Source: Portulaca oleracea (lineage: Eukaryota; Streptophyta; Magnoliopsida; Caryophyllales; Portulacaceae). From it: DNA of 64,000 nucleotides. The notes below the pieces were generated by a model. That model did not search any database. It was not told the DNA's origin and was given only the letters and a program-made list of their open reading frames with translations. Shown in pieces: positions 11,501 to 23,594 of the stretch (position 1 is its first letter; the number at the start of each line of letters is the position of its first letter). Position numbers and translations under genes: made by a program. The stretch spans positions 12,964,841-13,028,840 of the forward strand of contig CM055889.1 in NCBI GenBank assembly GCA_029582165.1, read 5' to 3'.

Positions 11501-11970
11501 TTTTTTACTAGATTAATTTCAGTGTTTTTCATGTTAGGTGTCATTATTTTTCAACATGATTTTTTATTATTCACAAAATCATTAGAGTTATAAAATAATT
11601 AGTTAATTTCTGAAATAAAATATCTTATTTTAGCATAGTATTACTAATGAATCTTTAAAATTATTTAAGATACATATAATATATGTGAATATTTTTGTTG
11701 ATCCAAAAAAAAATCATCCTAGTTAGTTTTCATAATTAATAATTTTGACAAAATGAAACAAACATTATTTTAATTATATTCTGATGATTGTAACTCAAGT
11801 ATAACTTTGGATTCATTTTTTCTATTTTTAATGTGGTTAATATTTATTATTGTAGTTAACAAGTAATAACATAGGTTTAGAATGTGGTTGGAAATATCCA
11901 AACATCCCAAATTGAATTATGTAGGAATGAAACTTTCTTATATTCGACCCTTTCTTGTTAATATATTTAT
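11500..11970. other. AT-rich intergenic DNA
   Basis: I see no gene or clear element here. Confidence 0.4.
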
Positions 11971-12141
11971 AAATAATAGTGTGTCATCACTAAAGGTAAA
12001 ATGACAAATCGACATTTGTGACACCCTAATTCACTATGCATTTAAGGAGGAAAAATAATAGTGTGTTATCACTAAGAGTAAAATGGTAAGTCAACATTTG
12101 TGGGTTGTGATAGCCTAATTCACTATATCCATTTAAGGAGG
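11971..12141. repeat. Diverged tandem duplication of about 85 bp
   Basis: AATAATAGTGTGTCATCACT through CATTTAAGGAGG (11971-12050) is repeated as AATAATAGTGTGTTATCACT through CATTTAAGGAGG (about 12053-12140). The large solo LTR begins a few bases after the second copy. Confidence 0.6.
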
Positions 12142-12619
12142 TTTTTGTAACGCATCGAAAATTCAAATATAGAAAAGTCAAAGTCAAACTAACCTTAACA
12201 GACAAAATTAGCGGAAGACTCATAATTCTTATGGGTCGTCACTGCCGTATCCCCGAAGGAATACAAGGCGAGAAGGAGAAACTACAATTGTCTGCTAACG
12301 GTAACTACTAACAACTCAAAACAAAACTTTAAGACATCATAACGAAAACAAAATAAAAAGATTCAAGGACTTCTAGACTCGTCGTCCTCACTTCTAATTC
12401 CCGTCCCCAGCATTCAGATCTTCACCTGAAAACAAAACATTTCAAAAATGAGGGGGAAATCTCAATAATGTCTACCCCTAACGTTTAAAACAGTTTAAGT
12501 TCATTTCAATTCATTTTGGGGAGAGGGAACAAGTCAAACCATTTCTCAAACCTTTAACCCTTAACTGTTTTCCTCAACCCATTCAATCCATATTTTAAGT
12601 CGCGAGCGGGAGATCAAAT

Positions 12620-13050
12620 CCAAAAAGAACATCGCCTGCCAAAGGCATCATAACAACTATCCTATATCAGGGATGCAACCCTGATCTCCTGGCACATAAC
12701 CCATACAGGCATCGAATCCTGATCTCGGGGTTATCACCCGCATGAATATTAGCCTCTCAAAGGCATCAAACAGTCGCCCATCAAGGGCATCATAACCTCT
12801 ATCCTATATCAGGGATGAAACCCTGATCTCCTGGCACATAACCCATACAGGCATCGAATCCTGATCTCGGGGTTATCACCCGCATGAATATTAGCCTCTC
12901 AAAGGCATCAAACCGTCGCCCATCAAGGGCATCATAACCTCTATCCTATATCGTGATGAAACCACGATATCCCGCACATAACCCATACAGGCATCGAATC
13001 CTGATCTCGGGGTTATCACCCGCATGAATATTAGCCTGTTAAAGGCATCA
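12620..13050. repeat. Three-copy tandem repeat, unit about 142 bp
   Basis: The word CATAACCCATACAGGCATCG begins at 12695, 12837 and 12977, so the unit is 142 then 140 bp. Each unit also holds CTGATCTCGGGGTTATCACC and the words AAAGGCATCA and AAGGGCATCA. Copies one and two are nearly identical and copy three is diverged. Confidence 0.85.
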
Positions 13051-14530
13051 AAACAACAACCCGCTTTATGTTTCCACTTTGAATTATTAGTATCTTATGC
13101 AAAACTCAACTCACAGCTCTCAAGTCAAACCCAACCCATGTTATCAAAACCAATAATAAAACCACTAATAAAAGACCATCCAATTTCTTAACTCATAAAA
13201 AATCAAAGCACGAACAATTATAAACAGTTATCCAAAACAGATGGTCACATTTCCACATAAAGTCCCCTTTCGGGATGCAATTCTCAAAACAGATTAGAAA
13301 ACATTAAAACACATTTAAAGAGCATCCCGGTGGGGATTAGAGCATAGACATTACCTGATATACTTCACATCACAGCAAAAAGAAGAACACACTTGAGCTC
13401 GCTAACGTCTCGCACTAACTCGGGCCTAGAATAAGAATAATTATCTAATCAAAACGCGTTCTAACGAAGTTAGTATTAACTACCTTCTACCTAACCCTCC
13501 CCTAGGAACACTATAGGTTCCTATCAATCATGGATCTATACTTTAAATTACTTAACACATTCCAAGTAATCGTATAATAACACCAAGTAAACCTTTTCAA
13601 TCAACAACACATTTATTAACAATTTCACATAACAAGACAGATCACAGCATCCACATAAAAAGGGTCGTAACTTGATTTCCCGACATCCTATGGATCTGAT
13701 TTTCGACTTTTCGGAAACCTAGGGATGTCTACTAAAACTCTTATGTTGACGACTAAGCCTATATCAGCCTCAAAAGACTCTAAAAGTACCAAATTCTCCA
13801 ACTGGTCCAGTCCTGACAGGTTCTGGTAAAACGACTATAACTCGAGCTATACAACTTCAAAGTTCGATCCGAAAAATTCCTATGAAAGCTAACATCCAAG
13901 AGTACCTCCAGTTTAAAGGGTTTGATCAAAGGATGACTATATCTCTCATGGTGATCCGTTATTTAGACCCTATCAAAACTGGCCCGCACCCAGTTCCCAT
14001 ATGATTGGTTATTTCGGTTCTAACTTTCACCATTCGATCCCGGGGTCCTAATTTGGGTCTAAAACAGTGGCTTAGGTCAAATCCTCCACCCGAATTCAAC
14101 CAAGGTCTAAAAGGTACCACTTATAACCAACAATTTAAACCTTTCTAGGTAAAGAACTTAATAATAACGCAATAATAATATAAACACGTAATAGTCACAT
14201 AATAGTAACGTAATTACATAATGTTCGAAATTTTAATATACATAATACATTATAAAAATTGTAAAACAGTAGGAAACATTTTGAAAACTCTTTTTAAAAA
14301 TTATAACATAGTGATAAATATAAACTAATATTTTAACTAAAGAAACACAAAATAAACTATACGTCACAATTTTGAACGAGAAACATAAAATATATTTCAA
14401 AAATATTATACGCCATACTTAAGACCACAAATACATCATTACTCAATTATAACCAAGTAATTCAGATTCAACAAGGTAAACTAACTCTAATTCATGCACC
14501 CGACCTCATGATTTACACACAATATACTAC

Positions 14531-14575
<45 letters not shown>

Positions 14576-14929
14576 CCTAAAACATCCATCACAACCATAA
14601 TTATTTACTTACAAAAGAATCTCTTCCTAACCTACACCTATCCATGCATGCACGTATGAAGTATGATAAACATCAATGAGAATCAAAACTAAGAACACCA
14701 CATAATGCTAACCTAACTTCTCACTAGGTTCATATGATTATACAAGAAAACAAGGTGAATAAAAGGACAAAAACCAAGCAAGAACAACACTATTACGTAA
14801 GTTATGAATGACACAAAACGCAGCATGAACATAACACATCAAGAACTCGAATTTAGAAAGAGAGTTACGCAAGGTGGTTCCCGATGAGTTGACGCTGGTT
14901 CTTGGTGGTCTCGGGCAGTGCCTCCGGCG

Positions 14930-15304
14930 TCATTCCCGGCGGTGGTGGTCCGACGACGTTTGGGAGTAACAGCAGTGGCGAACAGAGATGACGGCTACTT
15001 CGAGTTGGGGCGGCTGGGTGGTGACCTTGGGTAGTCCGTGTGCCAACTTCCGACGTCGGAGCAGGGTTAGTGGCGGTCTCGGTGGTGGTGCTAGGCGGCA
15101 GCAGCTAACGGCAGTGCGGCAAAGCAAGAAACCGAACAGAGGGAGCACAAGCGGTGTCGGGGAAAGAAAGAAAGAGACGAGGAAGGAGGGGAGGCTGAAG
15201 GTGGTACGTGCTGGGGGTTCTTCGACGACGTCGAGAAGAGTCCGGTGACATCTTGGTGGCGGCACGGGAGAGAGGGAAACGAGAGCAGAGAGAGACGAGG
15301 ACAA
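14930..15304. other. GC-rich patch inside the solo LTR; no gene
   Basis: Open frames exist on both strands (86-124 codons), but they are produced by a GC-rich, stop-poor stretch. They have low-complexity translations without any domain. It may be promoter or leader sequence of the LTR, or captured DNA. Confidence 0.4.
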
Positions 15305-15858
15305 AGGGAGTAGGTTATGTGTTTGGCCCCTCTTAGGTTTAGCATGATCTCTTAACTACTAACCTCACCCTAATTTAATGTTAATTACTCTAATCTAACT
15401 CTCATCTAACTCTAAAATCTCTTAACTGAATAAGATCCTAATCCTAACCAACTCTACTAACAATAAGATTACTATTTACTAGTACTACTAACTAATAACA
15501 ATACGTAATATTAGTAACAATACTAACAATAATATTAATGCCACCCAGAATAATAAATATATAATAAAAGATAATAACACTTATTCACATAATATTAATA
15601 GTAATCACATAATAATAATAATAATAATAATAATGATAATCACATAATAACAATAATATTAATATTAATACTACTAATTAATAATAATAACTTCACATGA
15701 TATTCCCAATATACCCTTATTAGTCCCTCAACGATCCTACGAGCTTAAGTGTTAGCATAAATAGTCACAAACGGATTTTCAAAAATTAACGGAGTCAACT
15801 TAAATTATTAACGACGTCATGGTCAACGCCTTTGAAATTTTCGGGGTTTTACAGTTTT

Positions 15859-15890
15859 AGTATTAGTATTAGTATTAGTATTAGTATCAG
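15859..15890. repeat. Hexanucleotide microsatellite (AGTATT)n
   Basis: Five to six copies of AGTATT, the last with a change, start directly after the right target duplication of the 3.7-kb LTR. Confidence 0.85.
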
Positions 15891-15893
15891 TAT

Positions 15894-17368
15894 AAACGAA
15901 CATAAACGAAGGTGAGTCATAGGAACTTAACAAACCATCTCACATTAACGAGTCTAGAAATTACTCAATACAATAATAAAGATTGGCAGATGGCAGTAAC
16001 TCAAATCCAATTGTATTTATAGCAAGTCCTATGTGAAATCATCTCATCATAAATTTATTATGAGACATGTAATTTTTTGGTAACTTTTTATGAATATTAG
16101 GGTAACTAATAATTTATTTGGGGTGAGTCTGATAAAAGTCATCCATTCATAAATTATTAGTCACATTCATATTAAAAAATCATTCTAATATCATTTATTA
16201 GTCATAGTTAAATATTAAAAAGGTCACTACGTAAGGCATTTGTCTCGCACTAAATTTATATGAGACAGTCTCATACTAGAATTTGCGTAGTATCTTAGAC
16301 AAAATGAAACTACGACTTACCACGACATCGTTGACCGTCAGATTATTATCACCATTTGTAATTTGATACTTGAACATAGAGTTATGTTTTATTTTTTATT
16401 TTTTTGTTAACCAGCAAGTAAAGTTCGAACATAAAGGTGTTAAGGCATAGAACGATCATATCGGTTCAAACAAAACTGTCATTATGCTAGCTTTTTTTTT
16501 TTCAAATTCCTTTTAATTTTATTCAAGGAATTTTATCTCCAGTTAAGAGATTATATATCATTCTTACCATCATCCATAACCTTAAACTTAAAAACAAAAA
16601 ATTTTACGACTTCAGATGACATCCTTGTTTGGTATATATGTAACAACATTCAAACCCAAAGAGAAAATTTGCGATGGAGTTTCTTAACACTAATGTTTGA
16701 TGATAAATTTTCAATACGAGCATAGTTAATCTGCAACCATATGTAGTTTATCAAACAAATCCATAGATGCATATTCGTGGAAACTCATTTTAGTATTAAA
16801 TGAGGATTGCAATATGATGTCTCTTACACAATCTCATTAAAATATTTATTATAAGTCATATACTAACTAATTTCATATTTTCCTTATGACTATCTTAAAA
16901 GAATATTGTTTTTAAATAAAACATTTTTTTATAACGTCATTAAGACATATAAATCCACAACAAAACTAAAAGGGGAAAATGTGTATATGTCGGACATAGA
17001 GTTTAATACAATCCTAAATATCTAATTACAACTATATAATCTAAATTTATTGGCCCTAGTTTCGGATAACCCTAAATTTGTGGATGATTATACATAATCA
17101 ATGCTACGCCAATAACCATAACCCCCAAAAAACTGCGATGCAAATCCTAACAATGAAGAAACTAAACAAAGATTAGCTCAATTTTTGCTCATCGTCTCTT
17201 TCATGCTTATAACAGTTGGACCAATGATCAAGAAAGATGGGGCAAGCCTCAGGCATTGTCAGGCAGCTTAGTTACCCTGCTGCTAATTGAATGATTTGAT
17301 TGAGTAGAAAAGGGAAAATTTTGGGGGGGTAGGGTTTTGTTCATTTGTTTGTTGGTTGGAAATTGCCG
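15894..17368. other. Upstream region of the hydrolase gene
   Basis: This is AT-rich non-coding DNA. Near 16040-16290 there are words resembling small MITEs (TATGAGACAGTCTCATACTA is a short palindromic stretch), but ends and duplications cannot be defined. The promoter of the downstream gene must lie here; no core element stands out. Confidence 0.4.
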
Positions 17369-19906
17369 ATGAGAATCTGCACCGGAGCTCCGATAATGGC
17401 GAATAATCCCGCCTCTACATTGATCCGATCTGTCAGTTTGACGGCATCGATGGACTGGTTTTACCGGTCCAACTTCTCACTTGCGGGGCTCCGGTCGGCG
17501 GTGACGGATCTCGGTGATGGAACCCAAATGCATTGTTGGGTCCCTAAGACATTCAAGGACTCCAAGCCTAATTTGGTTTTGATTCATGGGTTTGGAGCTA
17601 ATGCTATGTGGCAATATGCCGATGTCCTTAACCATTTTGTCCCTAAATATAATGTAAGCTACGTACCTTTTGCTACATCTAGTTCTATTTCATCTTCTTA
17701 TAGTTGTGTCCAATTTACGTGCGAACCGATTTTAGAAACATCTCTTTGTGGAAGTGAGGTTAAGATTGCGTACATCTATTTTCCATGATCTTGTTTTTAT
17801 CTGGTGCAAGTGGACACAAAATGGCCAATTGGTCTTATATTTTGATCAAATTAATCATGTTTAGGTAGCATAATTTTTTTTTTGCACCAAGTTTCATTTA
17901 TCATAAATTAAGCAACAATCGTATCTAATCTAACTAAAGTTAAACTTTAAGTTAAGGCAATATCTCAACACTTTATACGCTTTGCAACATCATGTACGTA
18001 GGGCATAATATTTACCAATCGTAATAACACTTGATTATTTGTTTTACAACATCGTGTAAGTCATATTGTATTTACCAATACAACAATGTGAATGTAGGTA
18101 TTTGTCCCCGACCTTTTATTCTTTGGGAGGTCCTATACGAGTCATACGGAGAGGACAGAAGCCTTTCAAGCAAGGTGCTTAATGAAGCTAATGGATATGC
18201 ATGGAGTAGAGAAGTTGAGCTTTGTAGGGATAAGTTATGGTGGCTTTGTGGGCTATAGCATGGCAACTCAATTCCCGAATGCCATTGAAAAGGTCGTGCT
18301 TTGTTGCTCGGGGGTGTCCCTTGAAGAAAAGGACATGGAGGACGGCTTGTTTTGTGTCAAGAACTTAGATGAAGCCGCTGACATTTTGGTTCCCCAGTCT
18401 CCTGCTATGTTGAAGGAGCTTATGCAACTCACCTTTGTTAAGCCCCCCAAGGGCTTGCCCAATTGGATCCTTTCTGATTTCATCAATGTAAGTCACTCCT
18501 CTCTCTCTCTCTCTCTCTTTCTTTTTTTCATGTTGAGGCAATTAAGACTGTCTACATTTCGATGTCCTATACTATGTAAAAATAGAAATCATACTTATAT
18601 TTGTTGTATTAAGTCAAGATTAGGTTGCTTTGTTTCTTTTAATTTTGGTAAGATTGACGAATTTAGGGTCACAATCTTTGATGTAGGTGATGTGTAAAAA
18701 GTACATCCAGGAGAAGAAAGAGTTGATTGAGGAGATACTTAAAGATAGACACTTTTCAAATCTTCCCAAAATATCTCATGTGAGCGATCATTATTGATAT
18801 GTTTTTGTCTTTTGATTTCCTTGAACTTGCATGCATAATATATAATTTACAAAGGAAAATTGGAATCTAATAAACCAAACTTTATGTCCATTTTGATCTA
18901 ACAAATCAAACTTAACTTTTTGTTAATGACAAATTGTACTTAACATGATATTTTTCTTAGTGAACCTCCACTATTTTTCGGTTACCGGAAAAATGACATG
19001 AAAGTTTTTTTGCTGATTGAAATAAATCTAATTGAAATGAACAATGTGTTGGAAGAAAGGCTCAAACAGTTGTTGTCTGAAGTGACAAGAATGGGAAATG
19101 AATTACAGAGAATGAGGGATGAGAGTCAGAACTTTGAGCGTCTGGATGAAGAAAATGTGAGGCTCAAAACCAAGCTTGACAAGGAGAAAAGAAAGAGGAA
19201 GTCATCTTCATTTTCTTTTTATTTTTTGCCTATAAAACACTCCACATTAGCAAAAAAACCTCCATGTCATTTTTTCGGTAACCGAAAATTGGTGGAGGTT
19301 CACTAAGAAAAATATTATGTTAAGTATAGTTTGTCATTAAAAAAAAAAGTTAAGTTTGGTTTGTTAGATCAAAATGGACATAAAATTTGGTTTATTAGAT
19401 TCCAATTTTCCATTTACAAATGCCTAACTCCTACTTGTTACATTTGACTTCAATTGTACGTGAACTTATGATTGAATTTTTCCAAATGTAACGTTGAATC
19501 AATGCAGTCTACTTTAATAATATGGGGAGAACAAGATCAAGTATTTCCTCTTGAGTTGGGACAAAGACTACAACAGTATGTTTCACACTTTTAAAATAAC
19601 TTCAATTTATGTTTAGTTATGACTAGATATAAATGCTTAAAAATATAATTGTAAATTTAGAAAATTCAGTTTACGTGAATATTTATGAATTTTCTTGGGT
19701 AAAATTTATGAATATTTATGAACAGGCATTTGGGGAGCAATGCCCAGTTGGTGGTGGTGAAGGATGCAGGGCATGCATTGAACATAGAGAAATCTAAGGA
19801 GTTTATCAAACACTTGAAGTCCTTTTTAATTGTACCTTCTCCCCCTACCACTCTTGTTAAAGATCCTACCAAAATTGAGTGGTGGAATCACAAATTGAAC
19901 ATGTAA
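17369..19906 (+). CDS. Plant alpha/beta-hydrolase, five exons
   Basis: Exons are 17369-17653, 18098-18487, 18687-18779, 19508-19575 and 19726-19906, all with GT-AG introns and in-frame joins. The product is 338 aa from the ATG at 17369, or 329 aa from the ATG at 17396, whose context (ATAATGG) is better. Using the 329-aa numbering, the oxyanion HG motif is LIHGFGAN (H64), the nucleophile is Ser132 in GISYGG, the acid is probably Asp257 in WGEQDQVFP, and the base is His286 in DAGHALN. So it is probably an active soluble esterase or lipase-like enzyme. It resembles the plant group that carries VPDLLFFG and EEKDMEDG motifs; the substrate is unknown. Intron 2 has a (CT)n tract at its start and intron 3 contains a complete MULE-like insertion. 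No signal peptide is evident. Confidence 0.9.
18854..19411 (+). mobile_element. Pack-MULE-like element (558 bp) in hydrolase intron 3, 9-bp TSD
   Basis: Long terminal inverted repeats of about 130 bp (18854-18984 and about 19280-19411) begin GGAAAATTGGAATCTAATAA and end with its complement. The exact 9-bp duplication ATTTACAAA flanks the element at 18845-18853 and 19412-19420, the Mutator hallmark. Between the repeats lies a higher-complexity open frame. The insertion keeps the intron's GT and AG borders intact. Confidence 0.9.
18998..19306 (+). CDS. Coiled-coil reading frame carried by the intronic Pack-MULE
   Basis: The open frame is 102 codons. Its middle part (from MNNVLEERLKQLLSEV to NVRLKTKLDKEKRKRKSS, about 19037-19205) has heptad-like leucine spacing and a basic tail, as in a leucine-zipper or coiled-coil protein. 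The C-terminal part runs into the terminal repeat and is not biological protein sequence. It is most likely a host exon fragment captured by the element. I cannot name the parent gene, and expression is unknown. It may be a dead fragment rather than a gene. Confidence 0.4.
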   Translation: MKVFLLIEINLIEMNNVLEERLKQLLSEVTRMGNELQRMRDESQNFERLDEENVRLKTKLDKEKRKRKSSSFSFYFLPIKHSTLAKKPPCHFFGNRKLVEVH

Positions 19907-20330
19907 TCTACCTTTTTTCAATGAGTTGTATCATTATTAGTAATGATTATCACCATTGTTGTTGATATTAAAATATTAATTCATTTCTAATTTTAATTTT
20001 ATTGTTATATTCAAGGATCTGAATTCTCATCTGTCACAAAGAATCATATACAAATCATCTGCATATATATGTTATGCTTTTGTCTAACTTTTTGACACAT
20101 ATATTCAAGGAATAGGAAAGCATTGTTGTAAATTTTTTTTGATAAATTATTACAAACTTGATCAATAGGTGGTTTATATTAAATTGACAATATTTTCACT
20201 CAATAATATTACAATTTCAAAATAGAATATGTAATTGTACAATAAAAGAAAATATATCGGTAGTATTTTATAGTTGATTTTTAAAATAATAGAAGGAAGA
20301 TTGTAAATAAGCCTAACCCAATAAATTGAT
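19907..20330. other. 3' flank of the hydrolase gene
   Basis: AT-rich sequence with possible polyadenylation regions follows the stop codon. No other feature was seen. Confidence 0.4.
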
Positions 20331-23330
20331 TTGGCCGAAACTTTACTTGCTAGTCACCGCTCTAAGTTCAAGCTCAAGACAAGTCCATACTTTGTACGAG
20401 ACTATTTTAATATCACATCTCAAATCCCAACAGGATCCTCCATAAGTTCACCATCCTACCCAGGGTGTCTCCTAAGGAAAATGAAGCATTTACAAGAATA
20501 TATGCAAGGGATAAAATAAGTGATCAACAATTTTTGACTTTGACCCATCCAAAACTCTAGGATCAGATAGGTTACAGTCGGGGATATTATTAGAAAATTT
20601 GGTCAACAATCCAAGATCAAATTATTAAAGACATTCAAAATTTCTTTACTAATGGAAAGATCTTAAAGGAATTTAACAAGACATTCATTTCGCTTATCAC
20701 AACATACACCAACCAACACAGGTAAGTGACTTCAAACTTATTAGTCTATCCAATTCCTTTACAAGGTACTAGCGAAAATTATGATTATGAGACGGCGACC
20801 ATTTTTAGAGAAAATAATTTCATCTAAAGTTTGTTTATCCTAGAATAATCAATCCATAACAACATCCTCCTCTCTCGTGAGATAGTGCATAAATTTAGGA
20901 CTGCCAAATATAAAACTTCATGAGTTGTGTTGAAACTAGATATAGATAAAGTCTGATAAAATTGAATGAGATTTCATGTTGATGATTTTGGATAAGATGG
21001 GGTTTGATAATAAATGGATTGTCATGTTAAAACAATGTATTTCTACTATGGCATATTTAATGTTAGTCAATGGGGTAGCCTATGAGATTTTTAAACCAAC
21101 AAGGGATCTTAGATAAGGAGACTCCCTTTCCCCGTATCTATTTACTCAACACATGAGTGTTATAAGCCACTTACTAGAGCTGGAGGCAAACAAACCTAAA
21201 TTAAGAGTAGGACTTAGACTAGCTCCATAGAATCCTAGAATACTGTGCCCCATTTTTTTATTCTGACGACAACCTTTTATTTTGCAAAGTTTTGTTGAAT
21301 CCGCCACCAAATTCAAAGAAGTTTCGCAAAGATTTTGCAACATCTCAAGACAATTAGTTAATTTTCATAAATCTACCTTAGTATTCTCAAAGAATGCCAC
21401 CAAACAACATAAGAGAATTATTAAATAAATTTTTAACATTCTGACAATTAATGCTCTTGGTAAATACCCAGTTTGCCCAAGAATCCGAGTCGAAAACATC
21501 ATAACATGTTTTTCAAACTCATTGGAAGTGCTACCTACCGAAAGGTCTCTTGGAAAACAAATTCCTCATTAAAAGCATGTGAACTAGTGCTAATTCAAGC
21601 AAGCCTAGAGTCAATCCTAACTCATACCATGCAATTCTTCGAACTTTCAAAATACGCATCCCAAATTGTTGATAAATAAATAGGTATTTCTTCTGAAAAA
21701 ATCACAAGATCAAATAGGGAAGCCAATGGTGGCAGATGGGATATCATATGCACTCCCAAAGACTTTAGGGGCTTAGGACTATGAAGAACGAAAGCGATTA
21801 ATATATCTTTTCAATGCAAGTTAGCTTGGAAAATAATAACTAATTTGCAGATCCTTTAGGCTCAAATAATAAGGAGAAAATATGTAAGGAAATATGATTT
21901 TTCTACTGTAAAATTAAACACTAACATGTCCCTGTTTAGACAAATATTTTTAGAACCATATCTACATTGCTATTAGATTCTTGGAAACAAGAAGGAAGTT
22001 AGGTTTTGGAAAGATAATTGGATAGTAGTAACAACTTGATAACAATAACGAACGTTGAGGAGTCTTCCCTAGAAAAAGAGGATGTATCAATTTGTAAATT
22101 CATTACTACGGGAAAAACAATAGAACTCTTTAAGTTAAACTAGATTATCCAAGATCAATCGATTATAAAGATATCTCGTGGTATCCTAACATATATCTCA
22201 AATGGTCAAGATGAAATTTATTTGGGGATGACTGGATCTGGTTCTTTTTCTACAAAAATGAAAAACTAACCTTGGTCAAAACAACATCCTACAATCCCAG
22301 AAGTGGAATTTTAAATGGATTTGGAAACTCGATCTTCCTCCAAGAATAAAAATGTTTTTGTAGCAAAGATTACACGATGTTCTCCATTAGAGGGAATCTC
22401 CTTCGTAGAGGGATCCTAATGGATCTTATACGTCCTCGGACATAGAATCTAATGATCACATTTTTCAGAAATGTCCTTTAGTTCGACTTACATAGGCTTT
22501 AGCCCACCATTGGATCAAGCCCATCTTCTTGGCTAGTCAAGCTCCTTTTTAGAGAACTGAACTTCCCTCTCTGTTGGGAAACAATGCCCCACTAAAGGAA
22601 CCTCTTGCAAAAGACATTCCTTCTTTGGTATATCTGGAAAAGTCGAAACGAAGTGGTCTTCCAAAACAATATTTCTCACCCATTGGGCATTCTGATTCAA
22701 TTAAAAAGAAGCAGAGTGGAAAATTCATAGTGTTTTAATTAGTGAAGGAGTATAGGTTATGTACAACAACTAATGATGTTCCACTTCCACTCTAGTTCAC
22801 TAGTGAGGTGGCAAATGCAATATTTGGGAGCGGTTAAACTCAACTTCGATAGTTCTCTCAACCTCAACAACCAATCGACATTGACGGGTTTTCTACTACG
22901 AGACTAGCATGCATGGAGCTTTTCTCAAGGCAGGGACAGATGCGTCTTGAGAAACTTCAATCCTTGTTGTCGAGGCCAAAGTATTAAGGGATGGTCTTAA
23001 ATGGTGATCTAGGCGGGATACATGCACATACTATCATGGAACACGACATCGTTATGGTGATTCAAACAACTAGGAAAATTATTTATTCCTTGCAAAATCA
23101 GGAGGATTGTCCTAGACATCACAGACCTTATGTCACGGTGCCAAGAAGTAACTCTTATTCCCACTTTTCGGGAAGCGAACTCTATGACTGTCTGGTTTTT
23201 AAAACTGGGAGATATTAGAGTGTGTCGTGATGTCAGAGATGAATGTTTGCTTGAGTTGTTAACAATCAATAACAATAATCTTAAAAGCAGCCAAGTAACC
23301 CCAAAACTCAAGAACTCAAGAACATAAAGA
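20330..23330 (+). pseudogene. Decayed L1-type LINE ORF2 remnant
   Basis: Although stops and frame changes are frequent, motifs appear in the right order on the plus strand. First is an RT segment ending in a broken form of the conserved RQGDPLSPYLF box (about 21100-21150, reads GDSLSPYLF). Then comes a degenerate catalytic box FYSDDNLLFCK (about 21255-21290). A zf-RVT-type stretch follows (ESNDHIFQKCPLV, about 22447-22485), then an RNase H-like stretch (VKLNFDSSLN, about 22838). It is an old, non-functional copy. The ends and any target duplication cannot be defined. Confidence 0.75.
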
Positions 23331-23594
23331 TGAACACAAGAGGGAAATGGATATGATCTTGGATAAAGATAGCACCACTAACATTTGATCAACCCACCAT
23401 GATTTGATAAATGTTTTCCATCATAAGTCACTAAAATATTGAGTTAATCTCGCCACCAAATAATCTGTTTGGATAAAGAAAATCAAGAATTGGAAGAGAG
23501 TTTGAGAGTGGTCTCAAAAAATATCATGTATTAATCTTTAAAAGTTAATCTCCTCTCTTTTCCAATTATTGACATATGGGTAAGGAATGGAGTT

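Larger units (their letters stand above)
12146..15853 (-). mobile_element. Very long solo LTR (3708 bp), 5-bp TSD GTTTT
   Basis: The plus-strand edges are TGTAACGCATCGAAAATTC and GAAATTTTCGGGGTTTTACA. They begin TG, end CA and are imperfect inverted copies of each other. Exact GTTTT copies flank the element (12141-12145 and 15854-15858). There is no primer site, polypurine tract or coding region, so a solo LTR of a large Ty3-type element (or a non-coding LARD-like unit) fits best. Inside are a 142-bp tandem array (12620-13050), an AAT microsatellite (about 14532-14572), a GC-rich patch (14900-15300) and further AAT repeats near 15610. Orientation is uncertain. Confidence 0.75.

Noticed and set aside
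12620..13050. CRISPR-like array
   Set aside because: The repeats are 142 bp, directly adjoining and inside an LTR of a plant genome; there are no spacers.
14930..15345. Minus-strand 124- and 84-codon frames and a plus-strand 86-codon frame
   Set aside because: They lie in a GC-rich patch of a solo LTR, overlap in three frames, and have low-complexity translations.
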